64,000 nucleotides of DNA from contig CAYPTB010000021.1 of the NCBI GenBank assembly GCA_964413535.1, forward strand, positions 62,001 to 126,000. Reading direction: 5' to 3'. Shown here piece by piece: positions 34,490 through 43,030 of the stretch. The position numbers were made by a program, and so were the translations under genes. The first letter of the stretch is position 1. Every line of letters begins with the position of its first letter. Under the pieces are notes generated by a model, which was not told where the DNA came from, did no database searches, and saw only the letters and a program-made list of their open reading frames with translations. Source of the stretch: CAYPTB01 sp964413535 (GTDB lineage: Bacteria; Planctomycetota; UBA1135; GCA-002686595).

Positions 34490-35911
34490 TCAGAGTTGCT
34501 CAAGCAGCTTCCGAAAGCGCGTGTCCTTCCCGATTGAGGGCACCTGCGCGTCTGTTGCTGCGATTACAAAGTCCAGCGCACTCTGAAGTGGCCGGTCAAC
34601 TGCACGGGCTCGAAGCGAACCCACGATCTCTTTGAACCTCGCGGCGCAGCTCGCGGCCGCCAAGCACGACGTGATCTCCGGTAGCGAGAACGTTTGAAGT
34701 ACAAGCTTCATCTGTGGCTCTTGGAAGAGAGCAAACATCTCGTCATAGACTGGCACGGCTGCGTTGGATACACCTGATGTCCTTCCGATTCGGCATCGCA
34801 GCAAGACACGTACATATTCCTCGTCGACCTGAGAAGGAATGCGGCCGTCGGCATGAACGTACCGGCGCAGATCACGCGCAGCGGAGGGCTCGTTGTGGAA
34901 GTTGTTCATCGCATCGTGGACGCTCTCCAGCCGCTGAATCCGCTGCGACATTTCCAACGCCAAGTCCCCTTCCGGAAGGCAGGTGAGCCCGTCAACTAGT
35001 TCGAGGAACTCATGCGCCTTCTCCTTCCGCTCAATGTCCGCGTTGGCGGAGTAGCTTGCGTACTTCAGCCCAACTTCTCCCTTCGCGCCGTCGGGGGAGT
35101 GCCGCCAAAGCCCGGGTGCGATCAACTGCACGTTGCTGCGGATCCGCACTTCCTGCCGGGGGTCACAGTACAGCCCAAACGAGGACCGGAGTAGAGCCGC
35201 AACTAGCTCAATCGGCAGTCGCCGAACACTCTTGATAATCGCCGGGACGTGATCGACGCCAAGCACTTGGCCTCGCAGGTTTGATAGAAGTCGACCAACC
35301 TCAAGTACGGCACCCTCCGGTTCCTTGAGGATGACTTCCTTCACGCAAGTCTCAAGCCAGGTAACCAGCTGAAGTCCGGTCAGCTGCGCGCTGTTTGGAT
35401 GTGCCGCGCTGGCCCAATTGCGCATCTCCCGAATATAGTCCAGGTGCTTGTAGCCTATATCACTAAGCATTCCACACTTGAGCGCTCCGAGCAGCAGGTC
35501 GGCGTCCGACAAGCTGGTCAAATCGCTTTCAGTTTGAAACTGCTTCCTGGTCTCCGCGTTGCGGACTGCGGTGTCATAGAAGTACCCGAGGTCGAACCTC
35601 GCAACGCGCTGACGAAGCCTAAGCACGACCTCATCCCAAATGAAGTTCAGCGCGGCATCGAACAGACCCGCTCCACATGCCGCCACGAACTTGGAGACGT
35701 ACATGGCATCGGCCAAGTGACCGTCATCCAGGAGTGCTACGAGGCTGGGAGCGATTCCGAGCGCCTTTCGACGTTCAGACTCATCGGCCAACACGTCCTG
35801 CGACGGTAGGCCGAGGCCATCCAGGTACCTGGTTAGCCCCACCGAGAACGAACCGACCGCTTCGTTTGCTATGGGGATGAGCTCCTGTGAGTCGTCTGCT
35901 TCCATCGACAT
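34490..35911 (-). CDS. Unknown 473-aa protein with HEPN-type R-N-x5-H motif
   Basis: 473 residues, mostly helical, no membrane segment. Residues 160-173 read IREMRNWASAAHPN; R164-N165 and H171 fit the R-x6-H motif of HEPN ribonucleases, with the usual polar residue after Arg. The rest matches nothing I recognise. The gene has clearly lower GC than its surroundings and different codon use, so it was probably acquired separately. It stands alone, convergent with the XRE-ImmA pair. Its start is ATG at 35911 or 35905. A phage-defence role is an inference. Confidence 0.65.
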   Translation of the reverse strand: MSMEADDSQELIPIANEAVGSFSVGLTRYLDGLGLPSQDVLADESERRKALGIAPSLVALLDDGHLADAMYVSKFVAACGAGLFDAALNFIWDEVVLRLRQRVARFDLGYFYDTAVRNAETRKQFQTESDLTSLSDADLLLGALKCGMLSDIGYKHLDYIREMRNWASAAHPNSAQLTGLQLVTWLETCVKEVILKEPEGAVLEVGRLLSNLRGQVLGVDHVPAIIKSVRRLPIELVAALLRSSFGLYCDPRQEVRIRSNVQLIAPGLWRHSPDGAKGEVGLKYASYSANADIERKEKAHEFLELVDGLTCLPEGDLALEMSQRIQRLESVHDAMNNFHNEPSAARDLRRYVHADGRIPSQVDEEYVRVLLRCRIGRTSGVSNAAVPVYDEMFALFQEPQMKLVLQTFSLPEITSCLAAASCAARFKEIVGSLRARAVDRPLQSALDFVIAATDAQVPSIGKDTRFRKLLEQL

Positions 35912-36107
35912 GGACTTTCCGAAACGGTTGGCGGTTGCATTCCTTCTCGCAGGTTATCAAGGGGATGCAGGTGCGCGAGCAGAGCCCCTCCGTTCCAACC
36001 CCCGGCGCTGTGGCCCGAAGTCCCAGCACGGCCAGGGGTCGCGGCGCGGCGAGCGCGGGCCGGGCTGGCCCGGGGAAGGCGACCCCCGCGAGCGGGCTGC
36101 TCCGGTG

Positions 36108-36344
36108 TCACCCCCGCCGCGTCCGGAACCACTCCAGCGGCTTGCCGCAGGCGGCGGCCCAGTCCTCCAGCTCTACGAAGTCAACGCGGCGCTCGCCCAG
36201 CTCGCACTTCGAGACCCAAGTCTGCGGTCGGCGGAGGCGCCTGGCGACCTGCTCTTGGGTCAGCCCGGCCTCGACGCGGGCCCGTCTGAGACGGTCGCGA
36301 AACCGCTCGTAGCGCTCGGCGTGCAGGGCTTTGGAAGAACCCAT
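36108..36344 (-). CDS. Second XRE-family HTH protein
   Basis: 78 residues. The HTH is YERFRDRLRRARVEAGLTQE, then QVARRLRRPQTWVSKCELGE. It is short and has no C-terminal domain. It diverges from the membrane-protein gene at 36427 across an 82-base gap and may be the switch regulator between the right-hand replication module and the cargo genes. Confidence 0.88.
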   Translation of the reverse strand: MGSSKALHAERYERFRDRLRRARVEAGLTQEQVARRLRRPQTWVSKCELGERRVDFVELEDWAAACGKPLEWFRTRRG

Positions 36345-36426
36345 CGGGGAGCCAAGCGTGCACCCCGAGACCGGGTACCCCGCAGCGGGGTAAAGGTCAG
36401 AGTGGGCGGGTGCCGATGCCGGATCG

Positions 36427-36945
36427 ATGGGAGTGTTCAGCATCCTGGCCGGCGACTTCCCCAAGTCGGCACTCGCAACCGTCACTGGAAATGCACTGCG
36501 GATGCCTCGATCGCCATCGGGGCAGATGCTGGTCGGAGTGGCGCGGTGGGATCCGTTCGAGGTCGTCCACGCAGCCGAGTTCGCGTCGCTCGAAGTCGTC
36601 GGCCAAGTCACCGGCAAGAGCTTCGGCGGCGCGATGGCAGCGGGCATCGCGGGGGGCCTCCTGCTGGGCGGCGTCGGCGCAGTCGCCGGGTTGCTCGCGG
36701 GCGGCAACCAGGACGCCGTCACGTTTGAGCTCAAGCTTCGCGACGGCCGCCGTGTGCTCGGCTCGGCGAAGCCTGCCGTGTACCGGGAGATCGTGGCGGC
36801 GGAGTTCCAGTGTCGCGGGCAAGTACCGCCGCCGAAGGTCGAGCCGCGACCACTGACGCGTGCGGGCATCGCTCTCCGCGTCGGGCTCGTCGCGGCTCTG
36901 TTCGTGGGCGCCTACGTCGGCACGTTGATGATGTTCGAACTGTAA
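36427..36945 (+). CDS. Glycine-zipper membrane protein, 172 aa
   Basis: Two hydrophobic stretches: a glycine-rich pair in the middle (GGAMAAGIAGGLLLGGVGAV, then AGLLAGG) and a C-terminal helix (LVAALFVGAYVGTLMMF). Between them is FELKLRDGRRVLGSAKPAVY, a PH-like small domain pattern seen in many uncharacterised prophage proteins. Function unknown. Confidence 0.65.
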   Translation: MGVFSILAGDFPKSALATVTGNALRMPRSPSGQMLVGVARWDPFEVVHAAEFASLEVVGQVTGKSFGGAMAAGIAGGLLLGGVGAVAGLLAGGNQDAVTFELKLRDGRRVLGSAKPAVYREIVAAEFQCRGQVPPPKVEPRPLTRAGIALRVGLVAALFVGAYVGTLMMFEL

Positions 36946-37019
36946 GTCGCGGCGGGCGTGGGGCCCGGTGCTGTTGCACGGACGCCGAGTAAGGTCGGGG
37001 CTCGGCCCGGGAACAAAGA

Positions 37020-37056
37020 AGCCCCCGCACGATCCCGAGGGGGACCGGCGGGGGCT
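37020..37056. terminator. GC-rich hairpin between convergent transcription units
   Basis: A perfect 9-base stem AGCCCCCGC / GCGGGGGCT with a 19-base loop lies between the membrane-protein gene (ends 36945) and the leftward late-type operon (ends 37164). No T tract. The remaining bases of 36946-37163 hold nothing else I can call. Confidence 0.55.
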
Positions 37057-37163
37057 GACTCTGAAGAGCCGCGACGGCGCGGCCCCCGAGGTATCGGCGG
37101 CTCGTGCGGCGCTGTAGAGCGGAATCCGCAGGATCCGTACTCGCCCACAAAGCTCGCGTCAGC

Positions 37164-37331
37164 TCAGAGGTCTATGCCTAGGAAGCGGAGCGCGGTCGCG
37201 GTGTCCGATCCCGGCTCAAAGCAGGAGAGTTGACAGACGGTCGCGACCCACAGCCAGCCGTGAACGCGCTTCCACTCGATGCATCGCGCAACGAGGCGGA
37301 GCGTCGGCGGGTCGAGATCGTCGAGCGACAC
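37164..37331 (-). CDS. Small protein, 55 aa, last gene of the leftward operon
   Basis: GTG at 37331, 3 bases after the stop of the 207-aa gene, whose final codons form the GGAGGGTGA ribosome site. The product begins SLDDLDPPTLRLVARCIEWK and contains RVHGWLWVATVCQL. The composition is protein-like and the spacing is that of a coupled gene. No homologue recognised. Confidence 0.55.
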   Translation of the reverse strand: MSLDDLDPPTLRLVARCIEWKRVHGWLWVATVCQLSCFEPGSDTATALRFLGIDL

Positions 37332-37334
37332 GAC

Positions 37335-37958
37335 TCACCCTCCGTACACGGCCGCGTAGGCGTCGCGGACGACGGGATCGTGCGCCAGGAGACGCGCGGC
37401 CGCTTGTTCGATCGTCTCGCCCGAAGTGCGGCGCATCTTCGCTATCGACACGAGGAGCCGGTCGAACCTCTCGTCGCGAGTGACGCCCTTCGACAGAGCC
37501 TCGCGCTCCTCTTCCACGTCGCAAGCGTGGCCAAGGTCGTAGAGCTTCTGCATGCGCGCGTCAGACTCGCACAGGCGGGCGAATGCTGCGGCCGTGTCCT
37601 CGCCGGGACGGGCCTCGCGCTTCGCGAGCGACATCATGGCCGCCTCGGCTTGGTCACGGGTGAAGCGCGGCGCGCCGTCCGCGAGAAAGTCGTCGAGGTT
37701 TCCGCCATCCATCTTGGTCACGCCCGAGGCTGCGTCACGTGCCCGGACCCGATCGGCCGCGAAGATTAGCGCGGAGACATCCTGATTGCCGTCGCGCGCA
37801 ACGCGGGCCATCGCCTGAGCAATGTTCTCGGTCGGATCCTGTTCCTCGCGCGCGATCACGAGGAGCGCAGCCTCGTACTCGTCTGCGGTGTGGAGCGGTT
37901 CCTGGCCGTGGACGTGCACGCCAACGGCTTCCTTGATGATCTGGTCGGGGTCGTTCAT
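37335..37958 (-). CDS. Phage-type protein with three internal ~35-aa repeats
   Basis: 207 residues. Three copies of a helical repeat are visible (about 30-64, 106-140 and 167-201) with the pattern A-hh-x-IA/LA-x-E/R...E-x4-A-x-ARL-x3-D-x6-Y: ALLVIAREEQDPTENIAQAM, AMMSLAKREARPGEDTAAAF and LLVSIAKMRRTSGETIEQAA. The same unit occurs in the gene upstream. The start overlaps that gene's stop (ATGA). Function unknown; similar helical units occur in phage head-maturation proteins. Confidence 0.7.
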   Translation of the reverse strand: MNDPDQIIKEAVGVHVHGQEPLHTADEYEAALLVIAREEQDPTENIAQAMARVARDGNQDVSALIFAADRVRARDAASGVTKMDGGNLDDFLADGAPRFTRDQAEAAMMSLAKREARPGEDTAAAFARLCESDARMQKLYDLGHACDVEEEREALSKGVTRDERFDRLLVSIAKMRRTSGETIEQAAARLLAHDPVVRDAYAAVYGG

Positions 37959-38374
37959 TGCTGCTTGGGCTCCTGGAGGATGAGGAGGAAGAGGGCGCGC
38001 ACGGCCATGTTCTCGGCGAGGAGACGGCGGACCGTTGCGCTGAGCGGCTCGCCCGGCGCGCGGTGTGGCGCGGCGAGATCGAGGAGCCCCGCCCAGGTGG
38101 CGAGGCGATTGGCGGCTTGCGGTGCGTCGGGTGGCACCAGTTCGGCGAGGTCGAGCGCGTCGAGTGCGTGGGCGATCGCCGCGGCGCGGTAGAGGTCGCC
38201 CACGACTCCCGATCCGCAGGCGCAGAGGCGCGCGAGCGCCACCGTAGGCGACTCGTTGGGCTGCGCGCAGCGTTCGGCCCAAGCAAGAGCGGTCGCACGA
38301 TACGCGGCCGCGGAGTGTGCCGGAGCGCGCTCGCCGCGAGCGGCCTCGGCCGCATCGACGAGGATGGCGTTCAC
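37955..38374 (-). CDS. Helical protein, 139 aa, sharing the repeat unit
   Basis: Mostly Ala-rich helices. Residues 27-62 (ATALAWAERCAQPNESPTVA, then LARLCACGSGVVGDLY) match the repeat in the next gene downstream. ATGA overlaps join it at both ends to its neighbours. No named family. Confidence 0.65.
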   Translation of the reverse strand: MNAILVDAAEAARGERAPAHSAAAYRATALAWAERCAQPNESPTVALARLCACGSGVVGDLYRAAAIAHALDALDLAELVPPDAPQAANRLATWAGLLDLAAPHRAPGEPLSATVRRLLAENMAVRALFLLILQEPKQQ

Positions 38375-38937
38375 GGCTCGACATCCTCGACATCGAACTC
38401 GCCCACCGTCCCCTCGACCGCATTGGCGAGGGCCTGCCAGTGCATGCGGGGTGGCCGGCGGTGAGGCTCGATCGCGTTGGCGAATCCCGGCGCGGCGGCG
38501 AAGGTTGCGGCGGCCACGGCGTGACGACTCCGCCGAGCGAGGCGGGCCGCGTCTTCGGGTTTCCCGCCGGGCGCCGTAGCGATGTACTCGTCGTAGGCGC
38601 GGCCCAGGGTGCGAAGCGCGGCGTCAACCTTCCTGGCTGCGGCAATGCGTGCCTTGCGATTCTTGTTCGCCTCGCGCTCGGCGGTTCGGCGGCGGGCCTG
38701 GTGCTCGGCTTCGACAGCCTCGCGTGCGCGGCGCTCGGCGATGGGCAGCGCTGAGGCAAGTTCGGCGTGGAGGCGTTCCAGTTGAGCGACTTCGGCGCGG
38801 GCGTCGACTGCGGTGGAATCGGCACCGTCCGCGATCGCAGTGCCCAGACGTTCGCGAGCGGCCGCGAGGTCGGACTCAGCTTGGGAGAGGGCAGCGCGCA
38901 GCTCACCGGCGCGTGAGGCGATCTTGCTCGTGCTCAT
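38371..38937 (-). CDS. Coiled-coil protein, 188 aa
   Basis: Residues 1-120 form a charged Ala/Glu/Arg coiled coil (RAGELRAALSQAESDLAAAR, then ERRAREAVEAEHQARRRTAE). The C terminus is less regular. It resembles small phage scaffold-like proteins in composition only; no homologue is named. Both ends overlap neighbouring genes by ATGA. Confidence 0.65.
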   Translation of the reverse strand: MSTSKIASRAGELRAALSQAESDLAAARERLGTAIADGADSTAVDARAEVAQLERLHAELASALPIAERRAREAVEAEHQARRRTAEREANKNRKARIAAARKVDAALRTLGRAYDEYIATAPGGKPEDAARLARRSRHAVAAATFAAAPGFANAIEPHRRPPRMHWQALANAVEGTVGEFDVEDVEP

Positions 38938-39173
38938 TGGGTCAAGCCGTTCGGGCCGAGATGGAAGAACGGGAGCCCGCTCGCACGTTTCCGGCGAGCA
39001 GGCGCCCGAGGAGATACCCACAACCATAGGATCCCCAGAAACGCACGCTTGGGCAGCCGGACAAGGAGCGCCGGGCGTGCGTGTTCGTCGTTGATGCGAT
39101 GGACCCTCGGATTGTCCGTCCCGAGGTCGCGTACATGCCGATCCATCGTCGAAGCGCAGAGAACAGTGCTCAT
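38934..39173 (-). CDS. Small Arg-rich protein, 79 aa
   Basis: The start ATG (39173-39171) overlaps the stop of the terminase-like gene and its stop overlaps the start of the coiled-coil gene, both as ATGA. It begins MSTVLCASTMDRHVRDLGTD. The composition alone would not convince; the exact double overlap does most of the work. Confidence 0.5.
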   Translation of the reverse strand: MSTVLCASTMDRHVRDLGTDNPRVHRINDEHARPALLVRLPKRAFLGILWLWVSPRAPARRKRASGLPFFHLGPNGLTQ

Positions 39174-39754
39174 CGCGGGTAGCCGTCTCCCATCGGAAGG
39201 CTCCGGTAAGGCGCGGGGCCGTTCGAGCGCGGTTCTCCGAGGCGGCGGGATTGCTCGCGCTCCAGGATCTCGCGCAATTGGTCCTGCGACTCGGGCGACA
39301 ATGTGTCGAGGTGAAGCGGCTCCTGGCTCACACGGGAACGCACGTCGGCCGTGACCTCGCTACGCGGCGTGAACTCAGGAACGTGAGCGCGTACGGCTTC
39401 GAGAAGGAGTTTGTCGGAGCGAATCGTCCGCCAGCCGACGACCTCTCCCTTGGGCGACACGATCGGGACGGAGTCTCCGATCATCGCCCGCCGGTACAAC
39501 TCGGCGAGCAAGTCGCCCGCGTGCGCTTCGAGTGCCTCGTCCCAGGCGGCCGCAAACTTGGAGTCGCGCGCGCGCTCGTCCTTGAAGGTCGAGACTACGC
39601 TCGCCCCCCTCGCGTTCGGGCTTGCCTCGCGCGCGGCGCGGGTGGCGACACCACAGGCGCGCAGCGCTTCGAGGAAGGCTCGCTTGCGGTGGGGCGTCAG
39701 CGATGCGCGGTGCGCACGCGAGAGGCTGTCTTTCGTTCGGCGTTGTCCGGCCAC
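39170..39754 (-). CDS. Terminase small-subunit-like protein
   Basis: About 194 residues from GTG at 39754; the frame is open to an ATG at 39844. An N-terminal HTH (HRKRAFLEALRACGVATRAA) is followed by FAAAWDEALEAHAGDLLAEL, then YRRAMIGDSVPIVSPKGEVV and DKLLLEAVRAHVPEF. This order (HTH, AAAWDEAL, a short 'xGEVVG' loop, then LLLxxxRAxxPE) is that of small terminases which recognise the packaging site. No large subunit is present nearby, as in satellites that borrow the helper phage's one. Confidence 0.68.
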   Translation of the reverse strand: MAGQRRTKDSLSRAHRASLTPHRKRAFLEALRACGVATRAAREASPNARGASVVSTFKDERARDSKFAAAWDEALEAHAGDLLAELYRRAMIGDSVPIVSPKGEVVGWRTIRSDKLLLEAVRAHVPEFTPRSEVTADVRSRVSQEPLHLDTLSPESQDQLREILEREQSRRLGEPRSNGPAPYRSLPMGDGYPR

Positions 39755-40109
39755 GTTCGAGCGTAGGTCGAACCGCCAAGCGATCGAAAGGGCGCGCGGT
39801 GGTGAATCTCGGGAAACCGACCCCCCCTCTCCCCCGTGGCGCAATCGGCCGGTCAGCGGTGGTGTGTGCGACGAAGCCCAACCGAGCGCCGACGCGGTTT
39901 CTCGCTTTCTAGCGGTTTCCCCGCCTCCGTTCCCGACGGCTTTCTCGACGGGGGTCCGTTCCTCCGGAGTTCACCGGAGTTCAAACTTCAATCGTCTCAG
40001 GGTTGAGAGAAACCGCGAATAAGCGAGAAACCGCGCGCCGCCCTCGTTCTCGACTCACTCCGTTGGGCCAATGGGCACGAAGCACGCCATTCCGACCGTA
40101 CATCCAACA
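39755..40109. other. Candidate replication origin with iterons
   Basis: A 355-base gap downstream of the primase-helicase gene. Two arms face each other: 39893-39907 is an exact inverted copy of 40021-40035 (15 bp). Each arm holds two 11-bp units 18 bp apart: CGCGGTTTCTC (39893) and AGCGGTTTCCC (39911) on one side, GAGAAACCGCG (40007 and 40025) on the other. Between them is a tandem repeat CCGGAGTTCA (39964-39973 and 39974-39983). The paired-iteron plan beside a primase gene matches satellite origins. Confidence 0.75.
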
Positions 40110-42767
40110 TCAGCCGAGGACCTCACGGTCGGCGGCGCCGCGCTCGGCCAGTTCTCCCCGCCCGGGCTCCTCGCCCCTCGTCGAGACGACCTGCCAACGT
40201 CGGACGCGGGCGCCGTCGTCGCCGATCGACCTCAGCACGAGACCCCCGACGATCTTCCCGACGTTACGGCGCAGGTACCACCCCACGGCGCGGGCGTTCC
40301 ACGGCGCTCGGCTCGTCGCCTCCTGGAGCATGTTCGCCAGCTCGCCCGCATCCTTGAGATCGGCGACCTCCGGCTCGCTGTCGCCCATCACGCGCCACCA
40401 CGTGGTCAGAATCGCACCCAACTCACTACCGCCCTGGTTCTCGTCCACGAGCCGCTCCATCGTCTGAACGGGGTCGCCCGCGCCGCACCACAGAAGGGCG
40501 GCCCGCACACGGCGGTTCCATGCCTCGAAGGACCCGACTGGAGACGGGCGCTCCGTTCCCTCGGCGACGATGTACGCCCGCAGCACCGTTAGTCCGGCGA
40601 CGACTAGTTCGGCGCGCTGCTCCGCGGCGAGGATCCTCGGGTCGAAGTCAAACCGGCGGCGCTCGGGGCGCTCGACCTCCGAGTCCAGGCGACAAACCAC
40701 TGTGCGGCGCGCCATGTCGCCGACGATCTGAAGGTTGTTTCCCGTCGCCATCACGAGCACGTCGCAAGGCAGCGTGACCTTCTCCGACCTTCCGAGGATT
40801 CGCACGTCCACCTGCGTCTGCGAGATAACCGAGCAGAGCGTGTCGCCTTCGATAGGGCGGTCGCAGTTGTCGATCAGCAGGCACGGGTCGCCCGCGCGCA
40901 GTACAGCGCCGATGCGCTTCTCGTCCTCGCCCTCCTCCTTGCCTTGGTTCATCAGCGTCGGCAAGTGGCCCATGACGATCAGCGCGACGGTCTCCGCCAG
41001 CATGGTCTTGCCGGTTCCGGCCGTCGGCGCGTCGAAGGCGTGGAGTGGAATCGTCTGGAGCGAGGACCGAACGAGTCCGGAGAGGATCGCCGACAGCACG
41101 ACCGCGCGCGCCGCCTCGTCAACGAAGGGGAACTCGGCGAACAGCGGCTCGAATGTCGCCAGCGCAGCGATTGCGTCGACTCGCGTCGGCTGCTCCGGCA
41201 CCTGGGGGAACGAGGTCCCGCCCGGAGCGAAGATCAAGCCCGAGGCGACATCGTAGCCGGGTACCTGGAGCACCGAGCCGTCGGCGCGCAGAGTGGGCGC
41301 CGTGACGATTCCCCGCAGCGGTGGGAACGGCCACGATCCGGCGCGCGAGAGAAGGAGCCGCCCGTGCTTCTCGGACGGGTCTGAAGGTCCGTCATTCTCC
41401 TGGAGCTTCCGGCGCCACTTCGCGGCGCGCGACATCTGGTCCACGAGCCAAAGCGCCGACGCGGAGTAGATCACGAGAGACTCGGCCCGCCTCCGCACGC
41501 CGTCGGCGGGCTGGTCGGCCTCGTCGCTCGCGGGCGCCACAGAGCCATACTTCACGAGTCGAACCAGCTCGGTCCCGCGCTGATAGATCCGCACGCCCGC
41601 GCGCACAAGCGCGTCCGTGGCTTGGTCCACGACCTCCGCGACCTCGCCGAGGTTGGTGTAGATCGTCGGCCTGGGAACGGGGCACCCCTCCGCTTCGCGC
41701 GCCTTCTCGATCTGACGGTCGGCGTAGCGCTCGGGGTCGCCCTGGTCGAGCACGTGTCCGCTGATGCCCCAACCGGGATCGAGGAGGAAGCCCCGGATGG
41801 TCGGGTCGTCCACGTCTGCGCGGACGAGCGCACAGACCACGTACCAGACGACCGCCGAGCGATCGCCCATCCACATCGCGCCACACGTGAGCCCGAAGCC
41901 GTCGGAGTACGCGGGCCCGTCGCCTTTTCGCCAGCGCCACGGGTCCTCGGGATCGCATCCCTGCGCGATAGCGACACGGCAGAGACGTCCGACCTCGCGC
42001 GGGAGCTTGTCGAGGTTTGCGGTGACGTCGGACCCGGCTTCGAGCGCGAGCGTGCCGCCCAATCCCGCGGCCGATGGTTTCGGTGCAGCCTTCTCGAACT
42101 GCGAGACGTCGTGCAACCCGTCGTTGAACTCGACGACCTCCGCCCGTGCCTCGCTTCGACCCTTCGCGCGCTTCTGAGCGTCGGGGCGGTTGATGGTCCC
42201 GGGGAGCCGCATGATGCGATCGCAGTTGTGGCAGTGATCGCCGCCGAGCAACTCCTCCAGCTTGCGGTTGTAGCGCTCGGCCTCGGTCCATTCCTCGGGC
42301 GTGCCGTCGAGAGGGATGGGAACCTTGAGCCGCCAGAACGCTTGGTAGCCGCCACCGGAGAACACGACACACGTCGGCGTGGGGATCCCGTCCGGCAAGT
42401 TGCGCAGTCGGTCGAGGATGCGATCTCGCTCGGCCGCGTTGTGGGCGGCGGCGTCGGTGCCCTCCGATGGCGCGGATGGATCTACATCGACGTGGAGCCA
42501 AGAGAGGGCGGCGATGTCCGCCTTCTCCGGCTTCTTCGACATGGATCTGCGCGTCGAATTGACGGACCAGTAGAGGTTGCGCTTGAGCTCCGTGCCCTGC
42601 TTCTTGAGGAAGTCAGGGAGAGCGTCCCTCACCCCGTTGCCGCCAAAGGTTCCGGCGTCGATGCCCTTCCTATCGGGGTCGATCGCCACGAGAACCCAGG
42701 GCCCGCCAGGCAGGACCTTCTGGAGGAAGTCGATCGACGCTTGGTAGTCCGGCTGAGGCGCGCTCAT
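40110..42767 (-). CDS. Primase-helicase (AEP primase with C-terminal AAA ATPase)
   Basis: 885 residues. The N-terminal RepB-type archaeo-eukaryotic primase has the metal motif LHVDVDP (residues 91-97), CVVFSGGGYQAFWRLKVPIP and RIMRLPGTINRP. A linker leads to a C-terminal ATPase with Walker A DAPTAGTGKT (about 580-588), Walker B PCLLIDNCD and LVMATGNNLQIVGDMARRTV (sensor region). Such fusions prime and unwind the element's own origin, which lies just downstream. The start ATG at 42767 overlaps the AlpA gene's stop. Confidence 0.85.
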   Translation of the reverse strand: MSAPQPDYQASIDFLQKVLPGGPWVLVAIDPDRKGIDAGTFGGNGVRDALPDFLKKQGTELKRNLYWSVNSTRRSMSKKPEKADIAALSWLHVDVDPSAPSEGTDAAAHNAAERDRILDRLRNLPDGIPTPTCVVFSGGGYQAFWRLKVPIPLDGTPEEWTEAERYNRKLEELLGGDHCHNCDRIMRLPGTINRPDAQKRAKGRSEARAEVVEFNDGLHDVSQFEKAAPKPSAAGLGGTLALEAGSDVTANLDKLPREVGRLCRVAIAQGCDPEDPWRWRKGDGPAYSDGFGLTCGAMWMGDRSAVVWYVVCALVRADVDDPTIRGFLLDPGWGISGHVLDQGDPERYADRQIEKAREAEGCPVPRPTIYTNLGEVAEVVDQATDALVRAGVRIYQRGTELVRLVKYGSVAPASDEADQPADGVRRRAESLVIYSASALWLVDQMSRAAKWRRKLQENDGPSDPSEKHGRLLLSRAGSWPFPPLRGIVTAPTLRADGSVLQVPGYDVASGLIFAPGGTSFPQVPEQPTRVDAIAALATFEPLFAEFPFVDEAARAVVLSAILSGLVRSSLQTIPLHAFDAPTAGTGKTMLAETVALIVMGHLPTLMNQGKEEGEDEKRIGAVLRAGDPCLLIDNCDRPIEGDTLCSVISQTQVDVRILGRSEKVTLPCDVLVMATGNNLQIVGDMARRTVVCRLDSEVERPERRRFDFDPRILAAEQRAELVVAGLTVLRAYIVAEGTERPSPVGSFEAWNRRVRAALLWCGAGDPVQTMERLVDENQGGSELGAILTTWWRVMGDSEPEVADLKDAGELANMLQEATSRAPWNARAVGWYLRRNVGKIVGGLVLRSIGDDGARVRRWQVVSTRGEEPGRGELAERGAADREVLG

Positions 42768-43030
42768 CCGCGCACCTCCTGCGCCGTGTTCGACAGACGG
42801 CGCGCCTCCATCCAGGCGTCGAGGTCGCGGCGACCGTAGCGGACGTGACGACCGACCTTGAAGTATGTCGGGCCGCATCCGGCCGCCCGCCAGTGCTCCA
42901 GGTTCTTGCGCGTGAAGCCCAGGTAGGCTGCGGCCTGGGTCGTGTTGAGGTACTCGGGTGTGGGAAGTTCGGCGCGGGCGAGCGCGAGCGCTGCGTCGAG
43001 TTCGACGCGACGGGGTTGGTTCGAGATCAC
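42764..43030 (-). CDS. AlpA-like / helix-turn-helix 17 regulator
   Basis: 88 residues from GTG at 43030. The MerR-like winged HTH is EYLNTTQAAAYLGFTRKNLE, then HWRAAGCGPTYFKVGRHVRY and DLDAWMEARR. AlpA-type proteins act as excisionases or activators of the replication genes in satellites and cryptic prophages. It heads the leftward operon and is coupled to the primase. Confidence 0.87.
   Translation of the reverse strand: MISNQPRRVELDAALALARAELPTPEYLNTTQAAAYLGFTRKNLEHWRAAGCGPTYFKVGRHVRYGRRDLDAWMEARRLSNTAQEVRG

Noticed and set aside
35912..36107. Coding gene between the 473-aa protein and the second XRE gene
   Set aside because: No frame with a start, ribosome site and protein-like composition; probably the promoter of the 473-aa gene.
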